A stretch of DNA of 64,000 nt from Sphaerosporella brunnea (GCA_008704415.1 VXIS01000094.1:1-64000), one strand, 5' to 3'. Positions 32,701-44,357 are shown, counted from the stretch's first letter. Notes: generated by a model from the sequence alone, not told the origin. A program made the numbers and translations.

Positions 32701-33254
32701 TGGGGCCTGTATCGCGAGATCGCGGTCATGGTGGGGTGGAGCATCACCACCCGGATACCAGTTTCGCCATTCCCCCCCTTTCGGCTCAGGGTACACACCA
32801 TCGGATCACATACGCCACGTGGGCGATGTTGACGCACAGTCTCTGGACGTCGCCCGTCGCCCATACCTCGTTGACTAAGATAGAACTCGGGCGCCTACGG
32901 CATAGTAGCCTCGTCGGGCGGCCATACCGGAAGCGGGTGGCGCACGGTATGTATGCCACCGCTCCCGCCTGTGGTTGTGGCATGTCCTTATTCCCGAATA
33001 GATCCGGTACTGCCTCCTCGGGTTCGCTCGAGGGCCTACGGCATACAGGCATCGGGCTTCCTAGGGATCTCAGGCTCAAAAATCTCTGGACCCGCGGCTG
33101 ATCGGCATCCCGTCACCGTGTCCTCCTCGGCGCTTTCCCGGCGCCTACATCCGTCTAGTCGCCACGGCGCCTCGATATATCGGAATTTTAGTCCCTATTG
33201 TCACTTAGCGCAAGACGCATTTCCCCTAGCAGCTTAAGTTTTGCGGTGAAGCGT

Positions 33255-33382
33255 TCCAAAGCTATGTTTGTATCAATAAACTTATGCTCCTTCAAACCAT
33301 CCCCGGGGTGAATAACTATCATTTAGCTATATGCACACACTGCAATCGCCGCGCACAGCCCATACACCTGAACGATAGGGCA
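33255..33382 (+). repeat. Inverted repeat pair I, left arm
   Basis: About 125 bp including CTCCTTCAAACCATCCCCGG and CACTGCAATCGCCGCGCACA. Matches the reverse complement of 34668-34803 with a few small indels, enclosing 1.3 kb. Confidence 0.85.
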
Positions 33383-34167
33383 CTGCGGTCAAGGACCGGC
33401 CAATGGGTGAAGACGGATACCTCTTTCCATCTATTCGAGCATTTGCGAGCATACGGTTTCCCTACTAACGATACAGAAGAGGATAAACTTGCGACTTGCC
33501 CGCCAGCAGCCTCGAGAAACCCTAAATTTGTGTCCTCACCTTGAACCCTCCAGTGAGGACTCAGAAGTGGGAACCTACCTTCGTGAGCCGGTCCAGCCCT
33601 ATGATGTTGGTTTCCCCCGTAGTCCGAATCCACTAACATTTCCAGACGAACATCCTGTCGTGGTGGAGGCTAAATGCTCGGCGTTTCCCCGGCCTTCAGC
33701 GATATTGGGCTGCACCCGCAACCAGTGTGCCTTCGGGGGAGGTTTTCTCGGCTGCTAGTGATCTCATTCATAAGAAGAGGAACCGGATATTACCAGTGGA
33801 TGCATGCACCTGGAGCCATGCTAGTGGTGATGACTTGGATGAAGATCATGACCGACTCTGAGTCAGTCCAGGATTTGAGGGCCGATGAGGATGGAATTTA
33901 TTCGTGGAGGCGGAGCACCAGAGAAGAGGAGCGATCTTTCTGAAATCAAAAAAGCACCTTCGCTCCGTCAAATCACACATTATCACTCAGTTCACGAACT
34001 GGTTCGAACGGTGTAGTGGACACCACTAAGTTACATTGAGGTATGGGGCATAGAAAAAAGGTTGGGGGGGTCCGCTGCAGATTCCACTATGTTTAGGGGC
34101 ATAAAGGCGGTTGAATTTATTGTCCACATACCCCATGATCTTATGAATGTATGTTCCATCACTACAA

Positions 34168-34239
34168 GTCGGTGTAGTATAGTGGTGAGTACAGCTCGTT
34201 GTGGCCGAGCAGACCCATGTTCGATTCATGGCACCGACA
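34168..34239 (+). tRNA. tRNA-His (GTG)
   Basis: A full 72-base cloverleaf folds: acceptor GTCGGTG/CACCGAC, D-stem GTA/TAC with AGTGGTGAG in its loop, anticodon stem GCTCG/CGAGC around TTGTGGC (anticodon GTG at 34201-34203), T-arm CCATG-TTCGATT-CATGG, discriminator A. All stems pair perfectly. No intron. A T7 run about 30 bases downstream (near 34264) is a good polymerase III terminator. An identical copy lies at 36995-37066 on the other strand. Confidence 0.95.
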
Positions 34240-34375
34240 ATTACATAATTGACCGGTTTGGTTGTTCTTTTTTTGCGCTTCGTGGTCTTTCTTTTGCTGG
34301 GCTGCCAGAGGAGTACCAAGTTACTGTCGCGCAGCGGTAGCCATAGCCGCCGGCGCCTATTCGGATGGCCTCACA
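34240..34375 (+). repeat. tRNA-His downstream flank, duplicated in inverted orientation
   Basis: The 135 bases after the tRNA, through the T-run to GGCGCCTATTCGGATGGC, are repeated at about 36870-36994 on the minus strand. The duplicated block begins exactly at the tRNA 5' end and includes the flank, so a segment of about 205 bp was copied, not just the tRNA. Confidence 0.85.
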
Positions 34376-34489
34376 CCACCGCACGAGCTTTATCACTGCA
34401 AGCCTGAAGAGATGCCGGCGGGAGGCCGTGGGTGGGCGCGATTCTGGTAGCCCGAGGGTGAGACTCGGAGGTCTTTGATTGCTGGTATC

Positions 34490-34670
34490 TTCGACAATCA
34501 CCCATATCCCCTGGATGACCTGTAGGCTACGCATGCGTACGCACATGCGCATGCCCCAGGGGCCAGGAGAGGTACTTTGCCCGAATCTAGCTCACCAACT
34601 CTGACATGTCCACACTGTCAACTCCCACCACTGCCGCGATGGACCACATTGAAAATCTCACCCCCCCCCC
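34490..34670 (+). repeat. Dispersed repeat family R, copy 2
   Basis: Diverged relative of 32480-32700, clearest in CACTGTCAACTCCCACCACT followed by GCCGCGATGG, GAAAATCTCACC. Confidence 0.55.
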
Positions 34671-34803
34671 TATCGTTCAGGTGTTATGGGGCTGTGCGCG
34701 GCGATTGCAGTGTGTGCATATAACTACTTAGTTAAATGATAGTTATTCACCCCGGGGATGGTTTGAAGGAGCAAAAGTTTATTAGTATAGACTAGCTTTG
34801 GAG
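34668..34803 (-). repeat. Inverted repeat pair I, right arm
   Basis: Reverse complement of 33255-33382 with about 90% or better identity by eye. Confidence 0.85.
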
Positions 34804-36867
34804 TACTTGTCTTGCTTTACCCGTCGCCGGAGTTATCAGGCTGCTTTCGGGTCTACTACTCGAGGCCGTGATTTCTTCTGTGTTTGCCAGTCACTCCGAG
34901 TCCAGTGCTCGGTCACGGTCGCTGACCATTGGACAAACCATAAGAACCAGCAAGACTGTTCAAGAAGGCTGACACTGAAGAAAACTCAATAGGGGGAAAA
35001 GGCTTCCTCGCCGCTGGCAGCAGGTCACGGTCGCTGCGATGCCAGCGGCGATGTTGATGCAGCCTTTGATTGAGATATATCTGTTGACATACGGTGAGAA
35101 TACGTTCTCGGGCTCACTCAGGCTGGCTGACGTCAATCTGATGAACTGGGCTCCGATTGGTCCCTGAACTGGCCGGTCGGCTATTCCTCACCTATAGTGT
35201 CAATAACCCCGGTTGTAAAGTTCGTTTGTCGGAAAGGCAAAACTGACGGGGTGTGGAAAAACCTCTAATTGGCCCCGGTTGGTGATCGTGATGACGGGAA
35301 TCTGGTGCTCGCGAGCACCGCTCCACGCATCCAACGCCTCAACCACCGATGCAACCACCATCGCCACAGCCCCCAAGCTCCGCTCCCCCAGCCTTACAAG
35401 AAATCCAAATGCCACGCCGCTCAGCCCGAAAACAAGCGATAAACAATCTGTCGACACAATTGACGACCCGCCGATACGATTCCCAATATCTGGCTCGTCT
35501 TTGACAACAGCGAAGGCACTGGCATTCCCAATATCAGGAGCTACAAAAGGTCTATGAGGAACTCGTGATGCAGCGCTACAGCATTCCCAAAGTTTATGGG
35601 TTTGTAGGGGCTGGCGAGCGTGGTGCTGGTCGCTATGGGGTCTATATTTGCTCGGCATGGGTACCGGGGATCTCTCGGTGGCGTTGTGGGTAGGTAATCT
35701 CTCGGCGTCGTGGGTAGTTCAGCGGCGGGGTCGGATTGGTTGGGTGCGGTGTTGCTTCTCGGCGTCATCCGTTTATGACCGGGCGCCGGGCGGTGACAAC
35801 ACCATAAGGTTCTCAATAAGGGCGCGTTGGGTATGCGCGGTCGGGGGAACTGTGACCTGGTCGGACTGTGATCTAGCGTCCCCGGATAGAAAATCTGAAG
35901 GATGACGTTCCACGGAGCCAAACACACAAGTGGACTATATCGCCGCACTGGCACCTCACAACGATAAATAGAAAGATACGCAGCTGTTATTCTACCGGGA
36001 CCGGACGCGAGGCCCTTAGGAATTTACGTGCCTTGTTGCCTTGTATACTCAGACTTACCTTCAACATATTTCACAAACGCAAAAATACCGATTTTTTCAT
36101 CCACAGATTTTCCCATATCCTTCCCTCACTTCCGGTCAATAGTTCCTGTGTACTCCTCTCCTGAGAGTGGTGATGTCCTGCATGGCTCTCGATCACCTTG
36201 ACCATCTAGGAGCAACATCAAACTGGCATGCAATATTGTCGCTGCAGCAAAAATTGTCATCTCCTCCATGTCCTCAAGCTCGCTGTTATCCATTTCTGTA
36301 ATACGCATACGATCAGGGTGGCGGTTCTCTGGTAGGCAGGTTGTCGGGTCGGGTGATAATCTTTACTGGCCCAGCGAGCGGAATTGCGGCCAGCTTAAAT
36401 TTGCAGACTTGTGTAATTACATGGGCGCGACGCGGGAATTTCCATGCTCCTATTCTCCTGTCAGCGCGACCAATATTGGGGGTGATATTGGAGGTGATAG
36501 CGGGGGTGCTGGTTGCCATTGCTGGGGGCGGTGGTGATGGTTCCCAGGACCAGCGTGGATCGCAAAAGACGATTCTACTTTTTTGTGATTGCCTGTAACT
36601 ACCATCCACGGATCATGGAAAGTGGCGCACCAAACAGGGCTTTGTCAACAGGATCGCGTTCCGGTTGCGATGATGGTCCAGCGACCGTGGAACATGATCC
36701 AACGCCGAACCAAACGCGCCCTAAGCTTTCACCAACAGAGTCGGGATCACGGACGGAGCGAACGGAGGTTATCGGCACCCGCTTATGTAAAAAATAAGGT
36801 TTGTTTGGCGGTTCGAACCGGCAGACGTTCGAACGGGGTCGCTAATCGCAGATAAGGCAGGTGTCAG
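34804..36867. other. Low-information stretch with one decayed ORF
   Basis: No firm gene. Plus-strand fragments from about 35385 (MQPPSPQPPSSAPPALQEIQ, MPRRSARKQAINNLSTQ) and about 35540 (ELQKVYEELVMQRYSIPKVY) lie in the same general frame separated by a TAG. Together they look like the N-terminus of a decayed gene of unknown type. A 22 bp CTCTCGG...GTGGGTAG unit is doubled near 35672-35720. Confidence 0.35.
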
Positions 36868-36994
36868 CCATCCGAATAGGCGCCGGCGGCTATGGCTACA
36901 GCTGCGCGACAGTAACTTGGTACTCCTCTGCCAGCCCAGCAAAAGAAAGACTACGAAGTGCAAAAAGAACAACCAGACTGGTCAAATATGTAAC

Positions 36995-37066
36995 TGTCGG
37001 TGCCATGAATCGAACATGGGTCTGCTCGGCCACAACGAGCTGTACTCACCACTATACTACACCGAC
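36995..37066 (-). tRNA. tRNA-His (GTG), second copy
   Basis: Identical in sequence and fold to 34168-34239 but on the minus strand. Acceptor GTCGGTG at 37066 inwards, anticodon GTG, discriminator A at 36995. Its downstream flank is also shared with the first copy, with a shorter T5 run in place of T7. Confidence 0.95.
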
Positions 37067-37133
37067 ATGTGATATGCGTTTGGACAATGCAATGTCCATT
37101 TTAAAAAGAGAAATCCTGGCAACACAAAAAAAC

Positions 37134-37169
37134 ATGTCTGCTTGGCCACAACAAGCTGTACTCACCACT
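37134..37169 (-). pseudogene. tRNA-His fragment
   Basis: About 35 bases match the D-arm and anticodon-arm part of the neighbouring tRNA-His, differing by two C-to-T/G-to-A-type changes in the anticodon stem. No acceptor stem. A truncated third copy, 70 bases beyond the second gene. Confidence 0.75.
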
Positions 37170-39044
37170 AGAAGCCCTTCCGTCGCTCTTTTGGGTCCGA
37201 ATAGAACAATTACCTATCCGCTGGATTGGAAGCTTCGACCCAATTTTTGGTGTTCTATCGCCGTTGCTATTGACAAGGGGTCCCCACCCCTATTCATTGC
37301 ACGAATAGATGGAATATCGCTCTATTCGGCCGCCACACGATTGCCCAGATCCTTGCCAAACATCCCAAACTTTAAAATCACTCACGCATAAGGACCTGGC
37401 GATGAAGACGCAAGTCATACGCGAGAGCATGGGGCGTGGTGTCTGCGGTTGGTACTGAGAATCTGTTTTTGGGAAGAACGGGGACTGGTGTATGGTATAT
37501 GCTTCTACGGAAATGGGGATCCGGTTTTTACTCCAAACGATTGCGGAACTCAGTTCATTTCGTTCAGTTGGCGTACGTGGAGAGCACTCTTTTGGTAACA
37601 GCCGGTGCATCTATGGTAAGCATGGAACCGAGAAACGGAAACCTGAATCAGCGAGGTGCTCCTTAACGCGGTTTAGGTCTATTCTGATATTTGCGCGGAG
37701 CGGATAAATAGCGCGGAAAGCGCCACGCAATACTTCCCCAGCCGCTCCTGTCTCGGTAATCTATCGCTCGATCTGTGGTTGGGCTAGGCATACCGGCCTG
37801 GAGTGTGACAGTAATGTCAAGTCATGTCATGTCACATCAAGCAAAGTCGTGACTCGTGACAGTCATGGCTTCTCAGCCATAGCACAATAGGGATGTACTG
37901 TCCCCAAATGGGAGGCCAGAGCATTTGCCAACATTTGACGACTGGCCATGACAAAGGACTGTCACGGATAGATCATGACTGGCATCCGGCACCCTAAGTG
38001 GTTCTCCTGCCTCGCTAGAATTCTGTTTCGGCATGTTCCGCCCAAAGTCCCGCTTGAACCTGCGGTTAGTTAACTCCTGAGGTATGGGTCCCCCTGCAAA
38101 CGAACAGCGTCCCTTAATCAAAGACGACAACATCATCCATTTCGTCGACAGAAGTGCTTCCCTGAGCCATCACCCATTTCGTTGACAGAAGTGCTTCCCT
38201 GAGCACGATTCTCGGGAATGCTTGGGTCAGCGTGGGCAGATAGGTACAAGTGTTTAGGGCTTGCTTGATTCCCAACCGTTTCGGTCGTCCTGACCATGAG
38301 GCAACCGCGATCCAGTACAGGGTGCTATAAGAGTGGAGCCGAGCAGGGCACGGACCCCAAGCTGCTAGGCATCACAAGCTATCACTCAATCACCAGATGC
38401 CATGATCCAAGTTGCAAACCAAACACGCCCTTAATATACTTAGTACTGAGTATGTCGCATATGTATTCAGGTACAGCCATAAGTTGGGTGCATTCCTGCA
38501 TATGGCAATTTTTATGCTGGAAAGCCGGGTGGATACGCACGATTTAGTACAATATAAGCAATCTGAGTGATGGAGCATGACCCGCGACGTGAGGGGAAAA
38601 AGTGGGGTGCATGCTCTTTTGGTTCTTCTCTGCAAAACTGACGGCGTCGCGTCGCGACGTTGTTCAGTGTCACTGGCCGCCTTCAAGCCAGTGTCCATGC
38701 TTCAACTCATGTCTCTGAGTTCTAATGGTGTACCTGTAATTGTTTCCTGCTCGCGAGCACGCTTCTGGTTCTGGTTGTGGTTGTTGTGGTTGCGGTTGTG
38801 GATTTACACCCTAATACTCCACGTCGGGGCCAAGGGTTCTTAGATTATTCCACTATTTGCCGCTTGGATAGCAAAACAAACTCCGCGGATAGAGCGGAGT
38901 ATGATCTTTTCTTAAAGAATCAGCCTTGCTCAAAAACCCATTCCCATTTCTTCACTCACCGGCTTGTTGTTTAGTCGCGCTGGAAGACACCCTTTCTTCT
39001 ATTACACTCTATCAGTTGAACTGATCTTTACATTCGTTGTCGCC
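37170..39044. other. Intergenic region upstream of the rhamnogalacturonase
   Basis: No supported gene. Contains a 37 bp direct duplication (CATTTCGTCGACAGAAGTGC, at 38138 and 38175). The last few hundred bases should carry the rhamnogalacturonase promoter and a T/C-rich leader, without an obvious TATA box. Confidence 0.4.
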
Positions 39045-40563
39045 ATGTTGGCCAAATTTTTATCGGCCCTTCTGGTGCCTGCGGTGTTCTTGTCACTCGT
39101 TAATGCCTCTCACGTCGATAAACGATCTGTTGGTGCTTTAACGCCTCTTTCGAAGAAAACTACCGTCTGTAACGTCCTAAATTATGGTGCTGTCGCCGAC
39201 AACAAGACCGACATCGGCCCTGCCATTAGCAAGGCTTTTACTGCATGCGCCAAAAATGGAGGAGCAACCTTATATATTCCCGAGGGGAATTATCTTCGTA
39301 AGCTAAACGTCAAGAAAAGTGTGCACCAGCAAGCTGACTGCAGACCATAGAGACAACCGGCGTGGTGCTTAATGGGGGTTCAGCATTCGCCATTCAGCTC
39401 GATGGCCTGATCACCCTCAGCTCCGATGGCTCCTTCAGCGGCAACGCCATAGTCATTCAGCATAGCCAAGATGTCGAGGTCTTCTCGTCTAATGCTAAGG
39501 GCGCTATCAATGGGCAAGGTTACATTACGCGCATGACATCTTCAGGCCAAAACGCTCGCCTGCTCCGGTTCGTGAAATGCTCAGACCTTTCGGTTCACGA
39601 CCTCATCTTGGTCGATTCTCCGACTTTCCATCTCGTCTTTAACGGCGTTTCAAACTTGGAAGCTTACCATATCACTGTTCGCGGACCAGATAAGGGTGGA
39701 ACTGATGGTATTGATGTCGATTGTGTTGACAACTGCTACTTGCACCATATCGAAGTCACAAACAGAGATGAGTGCGTATGCGTGAAGTCTCCGTCATCAA
39801 ACGTCCTCATTGAGGAAATCTTTTGCAACCAGAGTGGTGGTATGTCTATTGGTTCTCTGAATGCCAATGGTAAGCCATCCTTCTCCATGTATTTATGCAG
39901 TTTGCAGTTAATAATCTCACAACAGGTGCGACTGCCGACAATGCACCTATGGTTTCCAACATCACCATGCGCAACATCCACATCTATCAATGCACGCAAA
40001 TGCTGATGATAAAGACCTGGCCCGGCGGCACTGGCGCAGTGGGCTACGTGAAGAACTCCGTCTTCGAGAACTTTGACGCCTACGATACAACCTACGCGCT
40101 CGACATCGACCAGTACTGGTACGGCCGCACGACCCCCAACACGGGTGCCGTCGCGCTCTCCGACCTCACCTTCAGTCACTGGACCGGAACGGTAGACAAC
40201 GGCGCACAGCGCGGCGTTATCCGCATCGCAGGCTCGGACCAGGTCCCGCTCACCGGCATCACTCTTGAGGACTTGGATATGTGGACCGTGAACGGCAACA
40301 AGGTCCTCAACAAGTGCAACAACGTCTACGGAACCGGCTACTGCGCTGCCGTGTCTACCTCTGGCATGTCTTTGACTACTTTTACTTCGACCCAAACGTC
40401 CACCGTTGCCCCTACTGGGTTTACGAGCCCAACAAAGCCGGCTTGGGGTGTCAGCGGCTACGGAGTTACGGTTCCCATCCCCGTTTACACTCCCGCGGTC
40501 TTCTGGCAGCCGGCCAGCCCGGGGGTTGCTAAGCGCGCGGCGGCTACTCCTACCCCGCTGTGA
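39045..40563 (+). CDS. Secreted rhamnogalacturonase (GH28), three exons
   Basis: Exons 39045-39297, 39351-39869 and 39926-40563 with GTAAGC...TAG and GTAAGC...CAG introns of 53 and 56 bp give 469 residues. Residues 1-22 (MLAKFLSALLVPAVFLSLVNA) are a signal peptide, perhaps followed by a KR processing site. The parallel beta-helix core has YGAVADNKTDIGPAI near the start, GGTDGIDVDCVDNCYLHHIE and VTNRDECVCVKSP (catalytic Asp positions of the rhamnogalacturonase branch), NQSGGMSIGSL, then MIKTWPGGTGAVGYV and YALDIDQYW. DEC in place of DDC and SGG in place of GHG separate it from polygalacturonases. The enzyme hydrolyses the rhamnose-galacturonate backbone of rhamnogalacturonan I in plant pectin, outside the cell. 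The Ser/Thr/Pro-rich tail is probably O-glycosylated. All sites are present and no lesion is seen; it is the clearest working host gene in the window. Confidence 0.92.
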
Positions 40564-40759
40564 AAGCTGACGGTTTAACGGATTTCTGGGAAATTGTGGA
40601 GTATGTGGACAGGGCGCTGATAAGAGTGTGAGGGGGGGGGGGGCATTTTTGTATATTTTTTGCTTTCATATAACTGGCGGGGCGATCGATTCGTATATGT
40701 AAAGTACTAGGTGAGGTTTAGGCTGGTCCTCGCCGAGATTAGGTTGGTGCCCGTTGCGG

Positions 40760-40900
40760 TCCACCTGAACATCCTGCACGAATCGTCAACAGATTTCAAT
40801 CTTTATTGACCGGGGAGGACTCACTAGAGCCTGGTTTTTGTATTTGTTGAAAGAATTATTATTAGGAACACCCTGCACGAGTTGTCAACAGAGTGTCCTT
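40760..40900 (+). repeat. Repeat family E (CCTGCACGAATCGTCAACAG), first cluster
   Basis: Two copies about 100 bp apart (near 40773 and 40870) of a motif that recurs at 43840-44090. The stretch before it (TTGAAAGAATTATTATTAGG) is also shared. Confidence 0.65.
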
Positions 40901-41754
40901 GCAAGTGACCAGCGATACATACTTCCTACTGCTTTCACGACTAGGAGATATGGGAAGCAGTGCGAGCGGATGCACCCTACACCCGTCGCATATTGGGACG
41001 ATTATCGCACCTTCGATTCCTGTTGTCCCACAGACTTCAGCCAGGACTCGGCTCAATCGCTCTACACTATCCTTAGTAGTGTTGCCCATGAACGGAGTTA
41101 CGTACAGGTTATATTCAGTAACCTTGGTCAGTAGTCATGACATCGTTCGTAACTTTTGTCTTAGCAAGTAGAACAGCGATGACGCCGGCGCTTCACTCTA
41201 CCACCATGCCCGACGCCCGCTGCAATAGAGAAAATCTCGTACATTTATTCTATATATATAGAGAAGTTTCCGGCGCGAAAATTTACCCGGCTTCCCAGCG
41301 AGTCACGATTATAATGCAGTTGGTGTGGCGTTTTCCGGTGCTCAACCCTGAATTTCCGACCAACTGCACAGCTCTATCATTCTGGAGCGGAGCCATATCG
41401 ACGACACTGAATGAAAGCAACTGCGCCGTGTTTCACACACATACGCCCTGAATGCAACGTACATATGACTTTACTTTAAGTGGCGCTGTACTAATGACTG
41501 CACATCGTGTGGTCTTTCTTCTAATGGGCAAGCGTGAGGAGTGCGGTCATGCATTCTCACTCTGTCCACTCCCGCCTGCTCAGTAACCCACCATTCAACT
41601 CCACACCTCCCCTCTCGACCAAGCGACAAAGAAAATAAAAGAAATGCATAAGAAAATTAATAAAGTCCACGCGCTTAGGCAACAAAATCTACGCAAAGGG
41701 GAGAGCAGCAAAAACCTTCCGCTCCCAGGCGTGTAGGAAGCGGCGAGGAAGCCC
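40901..41754. other. No gene seen
   Basis: Overlapping frames on both strands of 75-104 codons lack family signs. Nothing else stands out. Confidence 0.4.
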
Positions 41755-41836
41755 CAGGACTTGAACCTGGGCACCCCAGCTGTGAAGGGGTACCAGTCCT
41801 ACCCAGCAGTTTATACCACTGGGCCATGGGGGCTTT
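41755..41836 (-). ncRNA. tRNA-like sequence with intact Pol III A and B boxes
   Basis: On the minus strand TGGCCCAGTGG (box A) is followed about 50 bases later by GGTTCAAGTCC (box B, perfect consensus), inside a strong T-arm CCAGG-TTCAAGT-CCTGG. A CAC anticodon would suggest Val, but the anticodon stem does not pair correctly and the acceptor halves do not match, so it is not called a tRNA. Best read as a tRNA pseudogene or the head of a tRNA-derived SINE. A second box-A-like TAGGTCAGTGG lies at about 41933-41943 on the same strand. Confidence 0.5.
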
Positions 41837-41952
41837 TTGATATGAGGTTGAAAGCAATCGGACCTATAAACACTCAATGTTGTAAGGCCTACTCCGACAA
41901 CCTATTTTTTCTCTCCCCATTAAGGGGCTGATACCACTGACCTAGGGAGTGT

Positions 41953-42133
41953 TTAATGGTGCGATTTGTTTTTATGTATTTCTTTTGTACGGGGAGCCCC
42001 AACAGACGGGTAAGACCGTGGGGACAGGATACCAGGTTTCTTTTGTCCGTCATAGGCCTTTGGCCTCACTCCGATTCGCAAGATAGGAGGCACTTGGGCT
42101 AACGTCCTCGTGTACGTTGTATGATTTAAAACA
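41953..42133 (-). repeat. Dispersed repeat family D, copy 2
   Basis: Inverted copy of 14112-14296, sharing the same CACCATTAAACAC boundary. It lies between a tRNA-like sequence and a hAT relic. Confidence 0.8.
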
Positions 42134-42171
42134 AAAAACAAAAACAAAAAACCTATTTTTTCTGCAAGGTT

Positions 42172-42591
42172 TTAGCCATCACTCAGCAGCCATCGCGCAT
42201 CGACAACCTGCACGAGGGTAAGGCTAATCATACCGCCGGAGGCAATGTGTTGTCCAAGATGAAATTTCAGGTCCTCACGATTGCTATGCCACAGCTTAAC
42301 GATGTCACGGCCAATTGTATTCCGTCCAATAAGGTGTTCTTTCACCGTTGGAACCAGAAGCTGAGGGAAATATGTGTTTTCCACAATTCGCTCAGCAACG
42401 TTGGATGACAGAATAAACAAAGCAAGAAGGTGGCGGAAAATTCGTTTCCTTAACGGAATACCACTTGGTCTAGTTCGAAAATGCTCTTCTCCATTGTCTT
42501 CTGGCTCCTCATCATCCGGGCAGCGTCGCTTCAGACTGACAACAACAGACTGACCAAGAGAAGCTCTCTCCAGAAGACATAAACTTCCCAC
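42172..42591 (-). pseudogene. hAT transposase N-terminal relic
   Basis: A 139-codon minus frame. RIFRHLLALFILSSNVAERI, VENTYFPQLLVPT, NTIGRDIVKLWHSNREDLKF and then GGMISLTLVQV follow the order of the hAT region before the first catalytic Asp (host-searching helix, VENxxF motif, RRTIxRDI-like motif, then SxTxDxW). The expected DAWTS motif is degraded to VDARWL and the rest of the transposase is missing. No terminal repeats were found. It is unrelated in sequence to the hAT scrap at 24.8 kb. Confidence 0.5.
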
Positions 42592-43839
42592 TGTACGCTG
42601 CGGCTTGCAGTCTCATTAGCATCACCGTCACGGCTGCTCAGGCCTGCGCCCTCGCTTTCCATGGTGGGGAACTCTATTCAGACCTAGCGGGCGGTCTCGG
42701 TCGCGCGGGCGTGGGCTACACCCGCTCCCGCCTCCCTTTCTTTAGAAACATAGGAACTGACAGTTGAACGACAACCAGAAAGAAGACCGAAGGAAAAACA
42801 GCCGAACCTTTCTGATGAATGGCTGCCGTGTAGGTAGAGACCCGGAGGGGACTGATCTCTACCTGGACTCCCCCAGCCGGCGATGGGTACCTGAGTCGGG
42901 CTTCCCTAGGGACGATGGGTGGGTGAAGACCGATGCTTGACCCCCCTTTTCCCGTCCCCGGGGCCGCCTTTTGTCCCCCTCTACCTAAGTTTTCCCGGCG
43001 CGAGCTCGACCTCAACCTCAACCTCAACCTCAATCCTCGACCCGGTCCGGGCCCCAAGTTCGAAAGCACTAAAGCAACGCTGATAGCTATACATAGGATA
43101 CGCTTCTTGCCTCGACTGCTCGCCCCCGCTAGTACCCAGGCAAGCTGGAACATTTATGAACGGCATGAACAAAGTTATAACTTAGGTCACGCAGTTTTGG
43201 TCAGAAGTCAGTGTACAAAGTCAAGCGTTGCCAACCAGTCACAGGTCATGGGCAACACTAATCCGTAGACATGCGACCCTGACTCGCAAGATCCACCGCA
43301 ACAGACTTCAGCAGCGTCAAGCCGTGTGTTGTGTTCTCGTTGATCATTTTCACAACCTCAAGACTCTGGTCAGCTGTCGCTTAAAGCTATGTGAGCAGAG
43401 CCACAACCGAGATGTGTGCCCCTCCCGGCATGGTTAGTATAGCTCCAAGCGGAACCGCGACTGGATTGATAACTATCTTGTTTTTCCGAGCCAAAGCGGA
43501 GCGGCCACCAGATCGGACGAGGCTTGTGGTGATTTTTGACAAAGCTCCACATCACTTCTTCGTTTTTTTTGAAGCCTGAACAGTCTTGCGCATAAAAGTT
43601 GCCACACTAGCGTACCTTCGGGCATCGTCGTCCCCTCAATCTCTCCATCGATGCCGGGCCCGGCGTCCCGTAGACGTGGTTTCTGGCTGACCGCTGGCGC
43701 ATCGGGCCCAAACGCGGAGAAGATCGAAGGCGATGTGAGGGCTACCGAGACATCGTTAATGCTGTGTGTCTTGATCGGGGTTGCAGCGAGGACTTACTAA
43801 ATCTTTTTTCATTGGCTGGACATCAGGTGTGAACTCGTC
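42592..43839. other. No gene seen; CTCAAC simple repeat
   Basis: A short CCTCAACCTCAACCTCAAC tract lies at about 43009-43033. The ORFs on both strands look accidental. Confidence 0.4.
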
Positions 43840-44090
43840 ACGGTCAACAGCCTGCAGGAATCGCAATTCACCGTGAAGGACTTACAAGAGCCTCTTCCTC
43901 GTGATCAAAATTATCGGCTTGGACACCCTTCAGGAATCATCAACTGATTTTCGTTGCAATCGAACGGCGAAAAATTACCAGAACACGATGCTCATTGAAG
44001 GAATTATTGGGATAGACAACGTCTCCTCTGTCAGTTGATTCATCACCCTGGACGAATCGTCAACAGACTGTGATTGCTTTGAGTGGAAAG
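43840..44090 (+). repeat. Repeat family E, second cluster
   Basis: Three diverged copies of the CCTGCACGAATCGTCAACAGA motif near 43848, 43929 and 44048, each followed by a variable stretch of 80-120 bp, two of them with GGACTTACAAG/GGGCTTACC-like tails. Same family as 40760-40900. Confidence 0.65.
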
Positions 44091-44282
44091 GGCTTACCTT
44101 TTGTTCTAGACATTTCACTAGCCCATTGGCCATGTCCAACAACAATCCCCATGGCCGACTATTCCGATCCCTGTCAATCGTTCCTCGATTCCTTGGGTTT
44201 TGTTGTTAATAGAGAGTTGGGTCACGCTCAGCCCACTCAAATCGCCACGGATGTCTGAGAGGTGCCGGTGGGGGAGTCCAGG

Positions 44283-44320
44283 GTTAGGGTACCTAACCCT
44301 AACCCTAACCCTAACCCTAA
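44283..44320 (+). repeat. Interstitial telomere-type repeat
   Basis: TTAGGG, then TACC, then nearly five CCTAA/CCCTAA units in the opposite sense. A short head-to-head telomere motif inside the chromosome, 37 bp from a MITE. Confidence 0.9.
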
Positions 44321-44357
44321 GCGGCATGCTAAAGATGGAAGATGGAGTCACTCACTA

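Noticed and set aside
41755..41836. Call of a functional tRNA-Val(CAC)
   Set aside because: A and B boxes are good, but the anticodon stem and acceptor stem do not pair; kept as tRNA-like only.
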